NCBI RefSeq assembly: GCF_000255705.1
Contig: NZ_JH636444.1
Span: forward strand, 109,023 to 173,022
Source of the DNA: Zavarzinella formosa DSM 19928
GTDB lineage: Bacteria; Planctomycetota; Planctomycetia; Gemmatales; Gemmataceae
Length of the DNA: 64,000 nucleotides
Direction: 5' to 3'
In this document: positions 26,977 to 36,003 of the stretch, piece after piece
Layout: the number at the start of each line of letters is the position of its first letter
How positions within the stretch are numbered: the first letter of the stretch is position 1
Notes under the pieces: generated by a model
What the model was told of the DNA's origin: nothing
Seen by the model: the letters and a program-made list of their open reading frames with translations, nothing else
Database searches by the model: none
Made by a program: the position numbers and the translations under genes

Positions 26977-28179
26977 TTATCGGGTGAGCCGGAGCGTCGG
27001 AACAAGGTGTCCGGCTTGATATTGAATCTTGCCGACCGGAAGGGCCATGATGGCATCCGCGCCGGCAAGGGAATTGAGATTTGCCGAATTCATTCGGCCA
27101 TTTGGTCGAACCGCCAGTTTGGAATCGACGATGACAAGCCTGCTTGGAAGATACGTCGGCCGTTCGTTGAATGCAGAATAATCACCATCGAGCGGCAGCA
27201 TCACCCAAGGAAGGTCAACGGTGTTTTCGCCGCATGATTTTTCAATGGCTGGTCGCACAAACAACTCGAAACAGGTGAACGCGCTGACAGGATGACCGGG
27301 CAATCCAAACAGAAGTTTGCCGTTTCGGGATCCGAACAACACCGGCTTGCCCGGTTTCATCCATACTTGGTGAAAGTGCGTCTCGATTCCCAATTCACCA
27401 AGGAGGTGCGGCAAATGGTCATAATCGCCGACTGACACCCCGCCGGAAACAAGGGTGATGTCCGTCGAGTCGAGACTGTCCGCAACCAGTTTCGCTAGTT
27501 TCGATTTGTCGTCACCCACGATTCCGAAGTAAACGGGTTGGCCTCCCGCTCTCGTGGTTTGGGCCTGAAGCATTGGACCGTTGCTGTTGCGAATCTGTGA
27601 ACCCATCGGCCGCAAACCCGGCTCCACGATTTCATTTCCCGTTGAGATGATGCCAACACGAGGCATTGAAATGAGGGAAGCCGAAACGCAACCCACAGAA
27701 GCCAGCAAACCGAATTCTTGAGGCCCTAACTTGCCACCAGCGGCAAGCACGATGTCCCCGGCCCGATATTCGGCTCCCTGCGGAAGGATAAACTGCCCGG
27801 AGTTGACATTGCCGGGCACGCGGACAAATTCACCCTCTCGTTGGCAATCCTCCTGCATCACGACCGCATCGGCATTTGCGGGAATCACGGCCCCGGTGAA
27901 AATTCGGATTGCTTCGCCAGACTTCAATGAAGGACTGGCGGCCGATCCGGCGGCCGATTCGCCGATGACACGCAGGCTGGCCCCTCCGGCCGGAACGTCG
28001 GTCGCCCGGAGGGCGTAACCGTCTCGCAGGGACTTTGCAAACGGAGGAGAATCGAGGTCGCTCCGAATATCTTCTGCGAGAACCCGCCCGAGACAATCGA
28101 CGGACACCGGGGAAACCACGGGCGGCAACTTCCCTGTCTTCTCCAGAACAATCATCAGGGCTTCGGCCACGGACAGCAT
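26977..28179 (-). CDS. moeA: Molybdopterin molybdotransferase
   Basis: 400 residues from ATG at 28179 (MLSVAEALMIVLEKTG), with GGGAGGGAG upstream; the open frame extends to 28296 without a better start. MoeA inserts molybdate into adenylylated molybdopterin. The N-terminal domains contain SPPFAKSLRDGYALRA (MDGYA-type substrate loop). The MogA-like domain has VGIISTGNEIVEPG and TLVSGGVSVGDYDHLP, followed by PGKPVLFG and LFGLPGHPVSAFTCFELFVRP. The C-terminal domain ends at about residue 400. The gene is divergent from the ECF sigma gene; no other moa/mob genes are nearby. Confidence 0.94.
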   Translation of the reverse strand: MLSVAEALMIVLEKTGKLPPVVSPVSVDCLGRVLAEDIRSDLDSPPFAKSLRDGYALRATDVPAGGASLRVIGESAAGSAASPSLKSGEAIRIFTGAVIPANADAVVMQEDCQREGEFVRVPGNVNSGQFILPQGAEYRAGDIVLAAGGKLGPQEFGLLASVGCVSASLISMPRVGIISTGNEIVEPGLRPMGSQIRNSNGPMLQAQTTRAGGQPVYFGIVGDDKSKLAKLVADSLDSTDITLVSGGVSVGDYDHLPHLLGELGIETHFHQVWMKPGKPVLFGSRNGKLLFGLPGHPVSAFTCFELFVRPAIEKSCGENTVDLPWVMLPLDGDYSAFNERPTYLPSRLVIVDSKLAVRPNGRMNSANLNSLAGADAIMALPVGKIQYQAGHLVPTLRLTR

Positions 28180-28373
28180 TCCGGCATCTCCCTCCCGGTC
28201 TCGGGGACATTGGTAAGATAGAAAAGACCCGTTCAAGTTCCTCCCCGGCGTTTGGGGGAGTTGTGAATCTTCTTCGAGTTTTGGGAAACCAAGCAAGATT
28301 GCCGGGCGAATTCCGAACCATACTGAATGAAACTCCGCCGGGTCACACCGGGTATCGTTCTTGGGAACACCGA

Positions 28374-28943
28374 GTGACGGACGACGAACCGAGTCTGGTG
28401 AAACGCTGCTTGGCCGGAGAATCGGCTTCGGTTCGGCATTTGATTGGCCGATACGAATCCGACGTTTTCGGCCTCTGTATGCGGGTGTTGACCCACCGAC
28501 AGGACGCCGAGGATGTCACGCAGGAAACCTTTGTCCGGGTGTTCCGAAGCCTGAGACGATGGGATAACACCCGTCCGCTGCGACCTTGGATTTTGAGAAT
28601 TGCCTTCAATCGCTGCCGAACTTGGATTTCCCAACGCGCCCGCCGACCGGAATTGGTCGATTATCTTCAAGAAACTGCCGGGAAGGAAGTCCCGGACGAC
28701 GCCGGTGAACTGGCCGGGGAGATTCAACTCTCCCTGCATAAATTGCGCCCGGAATTCCGGAGTGTGTTTGTGATGTTTCACGAACAGGGAATGTCCTACG
28801 AGGAGATCGCGGAAGTTCATGAACGGCCAGTGGGGACAATCAAAACATGGTTGCACCGGACCCGGATGGAAGTCTTGGATTATCTGAGAAAACGGGGCTT
28901 GGTCCCCGATGAAATGAACTCGAACAAAACTGTCGGCGAATGA
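28374..28943 (+). CDS. ECF-type RNA polymerase sigma factor
   Basis: 189 residues when GTG at 28374 is the start; GGGAA lies about 9 bp upstream. The frame is open much further upstream but there overlaps the divergent moeA region, so the start is not certain. Region 2 is seen at about 20-90 (LIGRYESDVFGLCMRVL, QDAEDVTQETFVRVFRSL) and region 4 at about 125-180 (LRPEFRSVFVMFHEQGMSYEEIAEV, GTIKTWLHRTRMEVLDYL). It should direct RNA polymerase to a small stress or envelope regulon. The stop overlaps the anti-sigma start (ATGA). Confidence 0.92.
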   Translation: MTDDEPSLVKRCLAGESASVRHLIGRYESDVFGLCMRVLTHRQDAEDVTQETFVRVFRSLRRWDNTRPLRPWILRIAFNRCRTWISQRARRPELVDYLQETAGKEVPDDAGELAGEIQLSLHKLRPEFRSVFVMFHEQGMSYEEIAEVHERPVGTIKTWLHRTRMEVLDYLRKRGLVPDEMNSNKTVGE

Positions 28944-29632
28944 TGAACGAGAACAATCCCGAATCCGATCCGAGTCGATCCGCCTGTGCCGAGGCCATTG
29001 CCTCGCTCCAGGAACACATGGATCGCAATGCCTCGGAAGTGACTCCCGCCGTGGCCGAACACCGGGAAACGTGTCCTGTTTGTCGGGATGAATGGCAATT
29101 GGCCCGGTTGCTGATGCGTCGCCCCGCAAAACCGGTTATCGTCCCGGCATCACTGCTTGTGGAGACGGAACGGTTGGTCCATCGGGATCGAACCCGTCAA
29201 CGGAATCAACGGTGGGGGAAGTGGGCGTTGATTCCGACGGCGGCAGTCGTGCTAGTCGCCGTTTTCTGGCCCCGCCAGCCTGAGTTACCCTCTGGCGGTG
29301 AATCGCTCACGATTGCCGTCGCCGCTGTGTCAACTCAGGCGGAGAATCACCACACGCCCACCTTGGATGAGTCATTTTCGGAAGCCCGGTCGGCGGTGGC
29401 TTCGCTGTCCGGTAGGGTCGTCCCGGAGCGTCCCGAGGTGACGATCACATTGCCAAAGGTGGAACCGGTGGCCGAGGTTGAACCCGCATGGGATCGGCTG
29501 GCTGACGCGGGCGACGGTCTCAAAACTGGCGTCAAACCTCTGACCACCTCTGCGCGCCGGGCGGTAAATATGCTTTTCAAAGCCACCGAAACACTTACCT
29601 TCGCGGACACCTCCCCCAAGAACCGACCATGA
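28940..29632 (+). CDS. Anti-sigma factor with zinc-binding HxxxCxxC motif
   Basis: 230 residues. His41, Cys45 and Cys48 form the H-x3-C-x2-C motif (HRETCPVC) of zinc-associated anti-sigma domains, preceded by a helical segment as in RsrA/ChrR-type domains. One membrane segment is seen near residues 92-108 (ALIPTAAVVLVAVFW), leaving a periplasmic C-terminal region of about 120 residues that could sense an envelope signal. It starts within the sigma factor stop codon and ends within the start of the next gene, which makes the partner assignment firm. A second ATG lies one codon downstream of the first. Confidence 0.85.
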   Translation: MMNENNPESDPSRSACAEAIASLQEHMDRNASEVTPAVAEHRETCPVCRDEWQLARLLMRRPAKPVIVPASLLVETERLVHRDRTRQRNQRWGKWALIPTAAVVLVAVFWPRQPELPSGGESLTIAVAAVSTQAENHHTPTLDESFSEARSAVASLSGRVVPERPEVTITLPKVEPVAEVEPAWDRLADAGDGLKTGVKPLTTSARRAVNMLFKATETLTFADTSPKNRP

Positions 29633-31320
29633 TTCGTGCCGTCTTACTTTGCCTTGGTTTTACCTTTGCCCTGCTGGTTTCAACCACTTCCGGGGCAACC
29701 CCGGTGGAACTTCTTCCGCTGGTGCCGGATGATTACTCATTCTGTCTCGTCGGTCATCGGGCCACGACCGCGTTGAGTTCCCCCGCCGATTCCAAATTTG
29801 CGAAGGCCTTTTGGCAGTCGCCATTGGTGAAAGAAGCGGCCTCTTCTCCCGATATTGCCCGCCTGCTGACGGTAAAAGATCAACTGGTTCGGGAATTGGG
29901 GGTGAAAGACCCGGAGTTGCTGGAATTAGCTTTCGGTGGCACTGTGTTGCTGACTTATCGAAAGCCCGCCGAAGGCAAACCGGAGACCGAGGCTGGCTTG
30001 CTAATCTTGCACACCGAACAGGGAAAAAAACTCCGCGAATCAGTGGATCACATCAACCAGCTTCAAATCAAGGGGGGCGAACTCCGGGCGATTGAAGAAG
30101 TGAAACACCCGACGCCTTATTGGAAGCGAGCCAAGAGTGATTCCACGGCATCGCCGGAGTATTTCTGGATCGAAGACGGGCTGCTGATCTTCACATCAAA
30201 CGAGACCCTCCTCCGGGAAACGCTGGCTCGTCGAAAATCACCTCCGGCAAAATCGCTCGCCGCAACGCAACTCAAAGCTCTTGGATTGGAAGAAGCGCCG
30301 TTGTGCCTGTTGATGAATCCCCGGAGTTTTGACCGTGAAGTGGAAGCCGGGGTCAACGCGGGAAAACCGGGGGAACGAACCGTTCTTGATCTGTTCGGCA
30401 AAACTTGGAAGGCCATCGACCAAATCGGCCTGCATTTAAGCCGCAAACCGGACCTGACCATCGGCCTGACTGTTGGCTGTGAAATGGAGCGGCTGCCGTT
30501 GGCGGTCAAGGCGTTGGTTGCCGGATTTAACCAGCCCTTACGGAGTTGGGACCGGTTGCCTGAAAATGCCCTGTTCGCATTGGTGCTTCCCTTTCAAACG
30601 TCCAAACTCGATGGCTTTCTGAAATCTGTGGTGCCCGAAGGGGATCACCGAAAGATGCGCGAGGCCGTTTTGTCCGCTGTTCGGCCGCTTGGCGAGGACA
30701 TCGAGTGGGATGCGCTGCTCAATACATTTGGCCCGGAAATCGCCGTCTGGGGAAGTCCCCCCGATGCCAAGCATCCGGGGTTGGACCCCTCGGTGGGGGT
30801 GGCAATTCCGCTTGAGCTAAAGCATGCGGAAGCATCTGCGAAGATGCTGTCCGAGGGGATTGATTTCCTGATCCGATTGTTGTGTCTGTCGGATAGCGGC
30901 TACCGCGTTTCAACGGTGAAAGGGGAAGGATTCTCGATCAAGAAACTATCGCATCCCGACTTTCCGGCCGGAGTGGAACCCTGCTATGCCATCCGGAGCG
31001 GGACGCTGTTGATGGCCTCCCACCCGCGAATGATTGAACAATATTCGCCAGTTGCCCGCGAAAGCAAACCACGAGCGGTGAATCCCCTGATCCGATTATC
31101 CGGTCCGACTTGGGGGGAACACTTGGTCAAAGCCGCTCCGCGAATGGCCTCCAAAATGTCGGCCGATCCCAAAGAGCAAGAACGAATGACTCGTTTGCTC
31201 AAAGGATTGGCCCCCGTGGTCGCGGAACTGGACCGGATCGAATTTAACCTGACCACCGAGAAGAACCGGGCTCGGTTGCAACTTCAATTCATCGAGCAAC
31301 CGGCCCGGCCGGTCAAATGA
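29629..31320 (+). CDS. Secreted protein of unknown function, third gene of the ECF sigma operon
   Basis: 563 residues with a clear signal peptide (MIRAVLLCLGFTFALLVSTTSGA). The mature protein has no enzymatic motif I recognise; its pattern of alternating strands and helices and phrases such as LTVKDQLVRELGVKD, FALVLPFQTSKLDGFLKSVV and GTLLMASHPRMIEQY resembles planctomycete DUF3352-like secreted proteins. The ATGA overlap at 29629-29632 couples it to the anti-sigma gene, so it may be the signal source or a third regulator of the sigma factor. The gene ends 10 bp before the convergent RTX-type gene. Confidence 0.72.
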   Translation: MIRAVLLCLGFTFALLVSTTSGATPVELLPLVPDDYSFCLVGHRATTALSSPADSKFAKAFWQSPLVKEAASSPDIARLLTVKDQLVRELGVKDPELLELAFGGTVLLTYRKPAEGKPETEAGLLILHTEQGKKLRESVDHINQLQIKGGELRAIEEVKHPTPYWKRAKSDSTASPEYFWIEDGLLIFTSNETLLRETLARRKSPPAKSLAATQLKALGLEEAPLCLLMNPRSFDREVEAGVNAGKPGERTVLDLFGKTWKAIDQIGLHLSRKPDLTIGLTVGCEMERLPLAVKALVAGFNQPLRSWDRLPENALFALVLPFQTSKLDGFLKSVVPEGDHRKMREAVLSAVRPLGEDIEWDALLNTFGPEIAVWGSPPDAKHPGLDPSVGVAIPLELKHAEASAKMLSEGIDFLIRLLCLSDSGYRVSTVKGEGFSIKKLSHPDFPAGVEPCYAIRSGTLLMASHPRMIEQYSPVARESKPRAVNPLIRLSGPTWGEHLVKAAPRMASKMSADPKEQERMTRLLKGLAPVVAELDRIEFNLTTEKNRARLQLQFIEQPARPVK

Positions 31321-31330
31321 CCTTCGCGGA

Positions 31331-32365
31331 TCAAACGCGGATCGCCGTGGCCCCGACCTTGCCATCAAGGGTGTTTGTTCCCACCCCGCCGACAAGCCAG
31401 TCCAATCCGGTGCCGCCGGTCAGCACATCATTACCGGCCATGCCCCAAAGATTGTCGTTCCCGGCTCCGCCGTCGATGGTGTCGTTGCCATCTTCGCCGT
31501 TGAGTTGATCGTTTCCGGCATCACCCGTTATGCTGTCGTCGCCATCCCCTCCGGCGATGGAATCATCGCCATCGCCGCCGTCAAGCGTGTCGTTCCCGGC
31601 CATGCCGGTGATGAGGTCGTTCCCGGCGTCACCGGAAATGCGATCGTTTCCAACGCCGCCGTCGAGACGGTCATTGCCGGCGCCGCCACTGATGGAGTCA
31701 TCGCCTGCATCGCCGCTGATGGTGTCGTTTCCTTCGTTTCCACCGATCAAATCATTCCCGATGCCTCCGAAGATCAGATCGTCTCCGGTGCTTCCGTAGA
31801 GAGTGTCATTTCCTCCGCTGCCCCAGATCGAATCATTTCCGTCGTTGCCATTGGCCAGATCGTCCCCGTCCCCGCCAACCAACTGGTCATTTCCGGCTCC
31901 GCCGGTCAAACTGTCATTTCCGGCGCCGCCGTAGAGGGCGTCATTCCCGGCGCCACCGTCAAGGCTGTCATTGCCGTCGCGGCCCGAGAGTTGGTCATTA
32001 CCATCTCCGCCGATGAGCGTATCTTTGCCACTGCCGCCCCAAAGAGAGTCGTTGCCAGCTCCGCCATTCAGGGTGGAGGGAATGCTGGTGTCGTTAAGGA
32101 GCGTGTCGTCCCCGCCGTTGCCGAGCAATTTGATTGATTGAATCTGGGACTTGTTGAAAATCTTCGTTTCTTGTGAGGAACCCGTCTGGTTGATGACGGC
32201 CACCTGATTTTGAGAACTGCCGTAGTAATACACGCGAATGGTGTTGTTCGCGTCAGAGCCGGAGACAGTCAATTGTCCCTGGCTCAAACTGATGGTTGCC
32301 GGGGTTTCCCGGTTTTCGAGAGATTCGAGGGATTGGAAGTTCAACAGAGATCGCTTCGGCTTCAT
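31331..32365 (-). CDS. RTX-type calcium-binding repeat protein with LExLExRExPA start
   Basis: 344 residues. There is no classical signal peptide; instead residues 13-24 read LESLENRETPAT, the N-terminal motif of planctomycete extracellular giant proteins (LEPR-XLL-like). Residues about 26-97 form a small beta domain. From residue 99 on, about 27 nearly unbroken nonapeptides of the type GGxGxDxLx (for example LNGGAGNDS, LYGGAGNDS, LDGGDGDDS) form a calcium-binding parallel beta-roll. The protein ends soon after the roll. No type I secretion genes adjoin. Probably a surface or matrix protein. Confidence 0.85.
   Translation of the reverse strand: MKPKRSLLNFQSLESLENRETPATISLSQGQLTVSGSDANNTIRVYYYGSSQNQVAVINQTGSSQETKIFNKSQIQSIKLLGNGGDDTLLNDTSIPSTLNGGAGNDSLWGGSGKDTLIGGDGNDQLSGRDGNDSLDGGAGNDALYGGAGNDSLTGGAGNDQLVGGDGDDLANGNDGNDSIWGSGGNDTLYGSTGDDLIFGGIGNDLIGGNEGNDTISGDAGDDSISGGAGNDRLDGGVGNDRISGDAGNDLITGMAGNDTLDGGDGDDSIAGGDGDDSITGDAGNDQLNGEDGNDTIDGGAGNDNLWGMAGNDVLTGGTGLDWLVGGVGTNTLDGKVGATAIRV
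31360..32071 (-). repeat. 27-bp tandem coding repeats (RTX nonapeptides)
   Basis: About 26-27 consecutive 27-bp units encode the GGxGxDxLx nonapeptides of the RTX-type protein. Units differ at many third positions but keep the ggcggc...ggcaacgac core. This is protein-coding repetition, not a CRISPR array. Confidence 0.85.
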
Positions 32366-32521
32366 GGCAAGAGTCCTTTCTCGCTGCCGGTGAGGGGCTG
32401 GGGCTACGACTGCTCATCGTCGGCCAAAGACGCGGGACTTAATGGTCATGCCCACTGGCGTGCGGGAACCCCGGTCGGTTAAATGGCACAAAGCGTTTGA
32501 CGCACTTTATCGGAGTACCAG

Positions 32522-34186
32522 ATGTCACGCATGTTCGGCACGCTCGCCATAATCCTTCTGGCTGTCTCAATCGGCCCCGCGCAGGAGGCACGCACCGCGA
32601 CGGTTGCCAAAAACGGCATGGTCGTCTGCGTTTCCCCAGAAGCCGCGGATGTCGGCGTGGCTATTTTGAAAAAGGGAGGCAATGCAACGGATGCCTCCGT
32701 CGCGGTCGCTTTTGCGATGGCGGTCACCCATCCGGCGGCCGGCAACATTGGCGGCGGCGGTTTCATGATGGTGGCCCCGAAAAACGGCAAACCCGTCATG
32801 ATCGATTACCGGGAGACGGCTCCCAAACTTTGCGACAAGGATACGTTTGCCAAAACAACATCTTGGTTTGACCAAAAGGCCGTCGGCGTGCCGGGCACCG
32901 TTCGAGGATTGGAATTTGCCCACAAGAAGTTTGGCAAACTTCCGTGGCGGGAGTTGGTGGAGCCCGCCGTCAAACTGGCCGAGGAAGGTTTTTTGCTGAA
33001 CAAATCCACGGCCAATTCCCTGAATGAATATCTGAAGAAGCCCGGCGGCAATGAGGAATTCAAGCGAGTGTTCGGCAAAGACGGCGGGAAAGAACCTTGG
33101 AAGATCGGTGATCGTCTGACCCAACCGGACCTCGCCAAAACGCTCAAGTTGATTTCGGAAAAGGGGCCAGATGCCTTTTACACCGGGCCGCTGGCCGAAC
33201 TGCTGCTGGCCGAGATTAAGGCCGGGGAAGGGTACATCCGGCAGGATGATTTAAACGATTACAAGGCGGTTGAGCGAGAAACCATCAAAGGCGTTTATCG
33301 CGGATTTGACATTTTTGGCCCGTCCCCGCCGAGTTCTGGGGGGATCTGCATCGTTCAAATGCTGAACATGCTGGAAAATTATGATTTGAAGAAAATGGGT
33401 GCCGACTCGGCCGACACCCGGCATCTCATCGCGGAAGTCATGCGTCGATCATTCGCCGACCGGGCGAAATACATCGGTGATCCGGCGTTCACCAAAATCC
33501 CAGACTTCCTGACAACGAAGGAACATGCCAAGAAACTCATCGAATCAATTGATTTGAAGAAAGTGACGCCGAGCGAATCGCTGGCTGACGGCATCCCGAT
33601 TCAAGATGAGGCAAAAAGCACCACTCATTTCAGCGTGATGGATGCGGACGGGAATGCCGTCTCCAACACCTACACCTTGGAGGAAACATACGGCTCCCGT
33701 GTCGTCGTTCGCGGGGCTGGGTACATCCTGAACAATGAGATGGGAGACTTCAATCGTGTGCCCGGCGTCACGACGCGAAAGGGCGGGGTGGGGACAGCCC
33801 CGAATCTCGTCGCTCCCGGCAAGCGCATGTTGAGTTCCCAAACGCCGGTGTTTGTGTTCAAGGATGGCAAATTGTTGCTCGTCACCGGAAGCCCCGGCGG
33901 CCGGACGATCATCAACACGGTGTTGTGCGTGGTTCTCAATGTGCTTGATTTTGAAATGGACATTCAAGCGGCCGTCAACGCCCCCCGCCAGCACCATCAA
34001 TGGTTTCCAGATCAACTCGCGGTGGAATTCACGGATCAGAAGTTGATTGACGAACTGACGGCCAAAGGACACAAGATCGTCAAACGCCGACAGGGAGATG
34101 CCCACAGCATCTGGATCGATCCAAAGACCGGTTTATACCACGGGGCCGCTGATTCTCGACTTGCCGGCAAAGCGGCCGGATATTGA
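32522..34186 (+). CDS. ggt: Gamma-glutamyltransferase, secreted
   Basis: 554 residues with signal peptide (MSRMFGTLAIILLAVSIGPAQ). Gamma-glutamyltransferases hydrolyse glutathione and transfer its gamma-glutamyl group in the periplasm. The large subunit shows GGNATDASVAVAFAMAVTHP and GNIGGGGFMM. Autoprocessing should occur before Thr367 in KSTTHFSVMDADGNAVSNTYT, which then becomes the nucleophile. The small subunit has LNNEMGDF and TGSPGGRTIINTV, the latter for gamma-glutamyl binding. Length is standard. The gene stands alone between the divergent RTX gene and the convergent cyclodeaminase gene. Confidence 0.95.
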   Translation: MSRMFGTLAIILLAVSIGPAQEARTATVAKNGMVVCVSPEAADVGVAILKKGGNATDASVAVAFAMAVTHPAAGNIGGGGFMMVAPKNGKPVMIDYRETAPKLCDKDTFAKTTSWFDQKAVGVPGTVRGLEFAHKKFGKLPWRELVEPAVKLAEEGFLLNKSTANSLNEYLKKPGGNEEFKRVFGKDGGKEPWKIGDRLTQPDLAKTLKLISEKGPDAFYTGPLAELLLAEIKAGEGYIRQDDLNDYKAVERETIKGVYRGFDIFGPSPPSSGGICIVQMLNMLENYDLKKMGADSADTRHLIAEVMRRSFADRAKYIGDPAFTKIPDFLTTKEHAKKLIESIDLKKVTPSESLADGIPIQDEAKSTTHFSVMDADGNAVSNTYTLEETYGSRVVVRGAGYILNNEMGDFNRVPGVTTRKGGVGTAPNLVAPGKRMLSSQTPVFVFKDGKLLLVTGSPGGRTIINTVLCVVLNVLDFEMDIQAAVNAPRQHHQWFPDQLAVEFTDQKLIDELTAKGHKIVKRRQGDAHSIWIDPKTGLYHGAADSRLAGKAAGY

Positions 34187-34213
34187 AACTTGATGCCAGT
34201 GGGCGTGTCGCTG

Positions 34214-35170
34214 TCAAATATCCAGCCATCGTCCCCGGCCTTCGGCTTTCGCCTTTTCATACAAGCGAATGCCGACGGCAATGTCTTCGAGGCCGATTCC
34301 CAGTGATTTGAAGAGAGTAATATCGTTGGGGGATTGCCTTCCGGGGTTTCTCATCGCTACCACCCGGCCGATCTCGACCACGTCATACCATTCCAAAATT
34401 CCGGCGTCCAAAGCCGGAACAAGATCGCCCGCCTCCAATTTGCCCTGATCCTTGCTGTCGATGGTCACCAGCGAGGCTCGATTGATGACTTCGGCATCAA
34501 TCTCAGCCTTGGAAATGAAGTTCGATCCGGCAATGTTCAGATGCTGGCCGGGAATCAACCATTCCCCCTTCAGGATCGGTTCTCGGGCTGTAGTGGCTGT
34601 GCAAATGATATCTGCCTCACGGACAGTTTCTTCAACGGTGGCACAGGCTGTCACGGGGATCTGACATTCGACGGACATTTCCTCGGCAAATTTCTTACGG
34701 TTTGCTTCGTTGGAACTATATACGCGGGCCTGTTCCAGTTTTCGCACCTTGCTGACGCCGAGTAATTGAGTGCGGGCTTGTTTCCCGGAACCGAGGATTG
34801 CCGCCGTCTTGGAATCGGGGCGGGAAAGGTGTTTCGTGGCGACGGCCGAGGCCGCTCCGGTGCGAAGCTGGCCCAGCATGTCGCCTTGGATGATCGCCAG
34901 CATTTCCCCGGTTTTGCCGTTGTAAATCGTCACATGAAATGTTTGCCGGGATTTGGTGGTCACATAGGATTTGAAGCCGATGACCCCCATTGTCTTGCAG
35001 GCGGCCGGAAGAACATGCAGCATGGCATGATCGGTCTGGCAGCGAGAACGCGGGTTTGAAAAGGCTTCCTCCAGGGCCATCTTGCGAAGCCCGGTTTCGA
35101 CAGCCTCAATGGCCATCTCCATGCTCAGCAGTTCACGGACTTCATCTTCGTTCAAGTGAAGGACGGCCAT
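34214..35170 (-). CDS. Ornithine cyclodeaminase/mu-crystallin family dehydrogenase
   Basis: 318 residues from ATG at 35170; an in-frame TTG at 35182 is possible. The family binds NAD(P) and includes ornithine cyclodeaminase, alanine dehydrogenase and imine reductases. The Rossmann motif is AILGSGKQARTQL (about residues 125-137), preceded by the substrate region HVTIYNGKTGEMLAIIQGDMLGQLRTGAASAVAT. The C-terminal half has ADIICTATTAREPIL and NIAGSNFISKAEID. Which reaction it performs cannot be decided. It is convergent with ggt and divergent from the cyclophilin gene. Confidence 0.88.
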   Translation of the reverse strand: MAVLHLNEDEVRELLSMEMAIEAVETGLRKMALEEAFSNPRSRCQTDHAMLHVLPAACKTMGVIGFKSYVTTKSRQTFHVTIYNGKTGEMLAIIQGDMLGQLRTGAASAVATKHLSRPDSKTAAILGSGKQARTQLLGVSKVRKLEQARVYSSNEANRKKFAEEMSVECQIPVTACATVEETVREADIICTATTAREPILKGEWLIPGQHLNIAGSNFISKAEIDAEVINRASLVTIDSKDQGKLEAGDLVPALDAGILEWYDVVEIGRVVAMRNPGRQSPNDITLFKSLGIGLEDIAVGIRLYEKAKAEGRGRWLDI

Positions 35171-35314
35171 GTTGACGCTCAATTGGCGCTAGTCGGGATG
35201 AGGAGGTATCCTGATGATGGCTGTTCCGGCGGGACTTGTCAAGCGAGGGGATTCCGGGAAAGCCGAAACTCGACCCGCCATATAGAATGTCTCGACTTAA
35301 CAGGAGACCAAGAA

Positions 35315-35872
35315 ATGTACGCCAAGTTTGTCCTGGGCCTCTTGGCCCTCGCAGGAGTGAATGCAACCATGAGCGCCGCCAATCCCGTGGTCGTGATGGA
35401 AACCTCCAAAGGTAACATCAAGATCGAACTGAACGCCGAAAAGGCCCCGATTTCCGTCAAAAACTTCCTCGCCTATGTGGAAGACAAACATTACGACGGT
35501 CTGACGTTCCACCGTGTGATCGAAGATTTCATGATCCAAGGCGGTGGCTACGACGCCGACCAAAAGCAACGCAAGACCAAAGATCCGATCAAGAACGAAT
35601 CCGGCAACGGCCTCTCGAACGTTCGCGGCAGCATTGCAATGGCCCGGACGAACGTTTTGGACAGCGCCACTTCCCAATTCTTCATTAACGTGAAGGACAA
35701 TCTCCAACTTGACACCGGCAAGTATGCCGTGTTCGGCCGTGTGATTGAAGGAATGGACGTGGTGGACAAGATCCGCTTTGCCGAAACCGGCCGCAAGGGA
35801 ATGTTCCCCACGGACGTGCCGCAAGAAGACATTCTCATCAAGAGCGTGAAAGTGGTCGAGTCCAAGAAGTAA
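35315..35872 (+). CDS. Secreted cyclophilin-type peptidyl-prolyl isomerase
   Basis: 185 residues from ATG at 35315, which has CAGGAGA upstream. The signal peptide is MYAKFVLGLLALAGVNATMSA. The single domain has VVVMETSKGNIKIELNAEKAP, LTFHRVIEDFMIQGGGY with the catalytic Arg and the Gln of the active site, and SIAMARTN...SATSQFFINVKDN and YAVFGRVIEGMDVVD. It catalyses cis-trans isomerisation of prolyl bonds in exported proteins. It is monocistronic and ends in a strong terminator. A second cyclophilin domain is present in the giant gene further on. Confidence 0.95.
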   Translation: MYAKFVLGLLALAGVNATMSAANPVVVMETSKGNIKIELNAEKAPISVKNFLAYVEDKHYDGLTFHRVIEDFMIQGGGYDADQKQRKTKDPIKNESGNGLSNVRGSIAMARTNVLDSATSQFFINVKDNLQLDTGKYAVFGRVIEGMDVVDKIRFAETGRKGMFPTDVPQEDILIKSVKVVESKK

Positions 35873-35896
35873 GATTTGGCTGCAAATGGAATGTAC

Positions 35897-35950
35897 AAAA
35901 GCGGTCGGATGTTCCGGGATTCGAGTCCGGAGCATCCGACCGCTTTTTTT
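35897..35950 (+). terminator. Rho-independent terminator of the cyclophilin gene
   Basis: GCGGTCGGATG (35901-35911) pairs with CATCCGACCGC (35933-35943), with an inner TCCGG/CCGGA stem, followed by seven T and preceded by AAAA. This is the clearest intrinsic terminator in the window, 28 bp after the stop codon. Confidence 0.93.
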
Positions 35951-36003
35951 GTTCCAACGACTGAATGGGTCGAGTATTTTTGAACCGCATAAGGAGAGAT
36001 CGC

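Noticed and set aside
31360-32071. Short-period repeats resembling a CRISPR array or minisatellite
   Set aside because: The 27-bp units have no unique spacers and encode RTX nonapeptides in a continuous frame.
35911-35932. TTCGAGTCC resembling a tRNA T-loop
   Set aside because: It lies in the loop of an intrinsic terminator; there is no acceptor stem, D-arm or anticodon arm around it.
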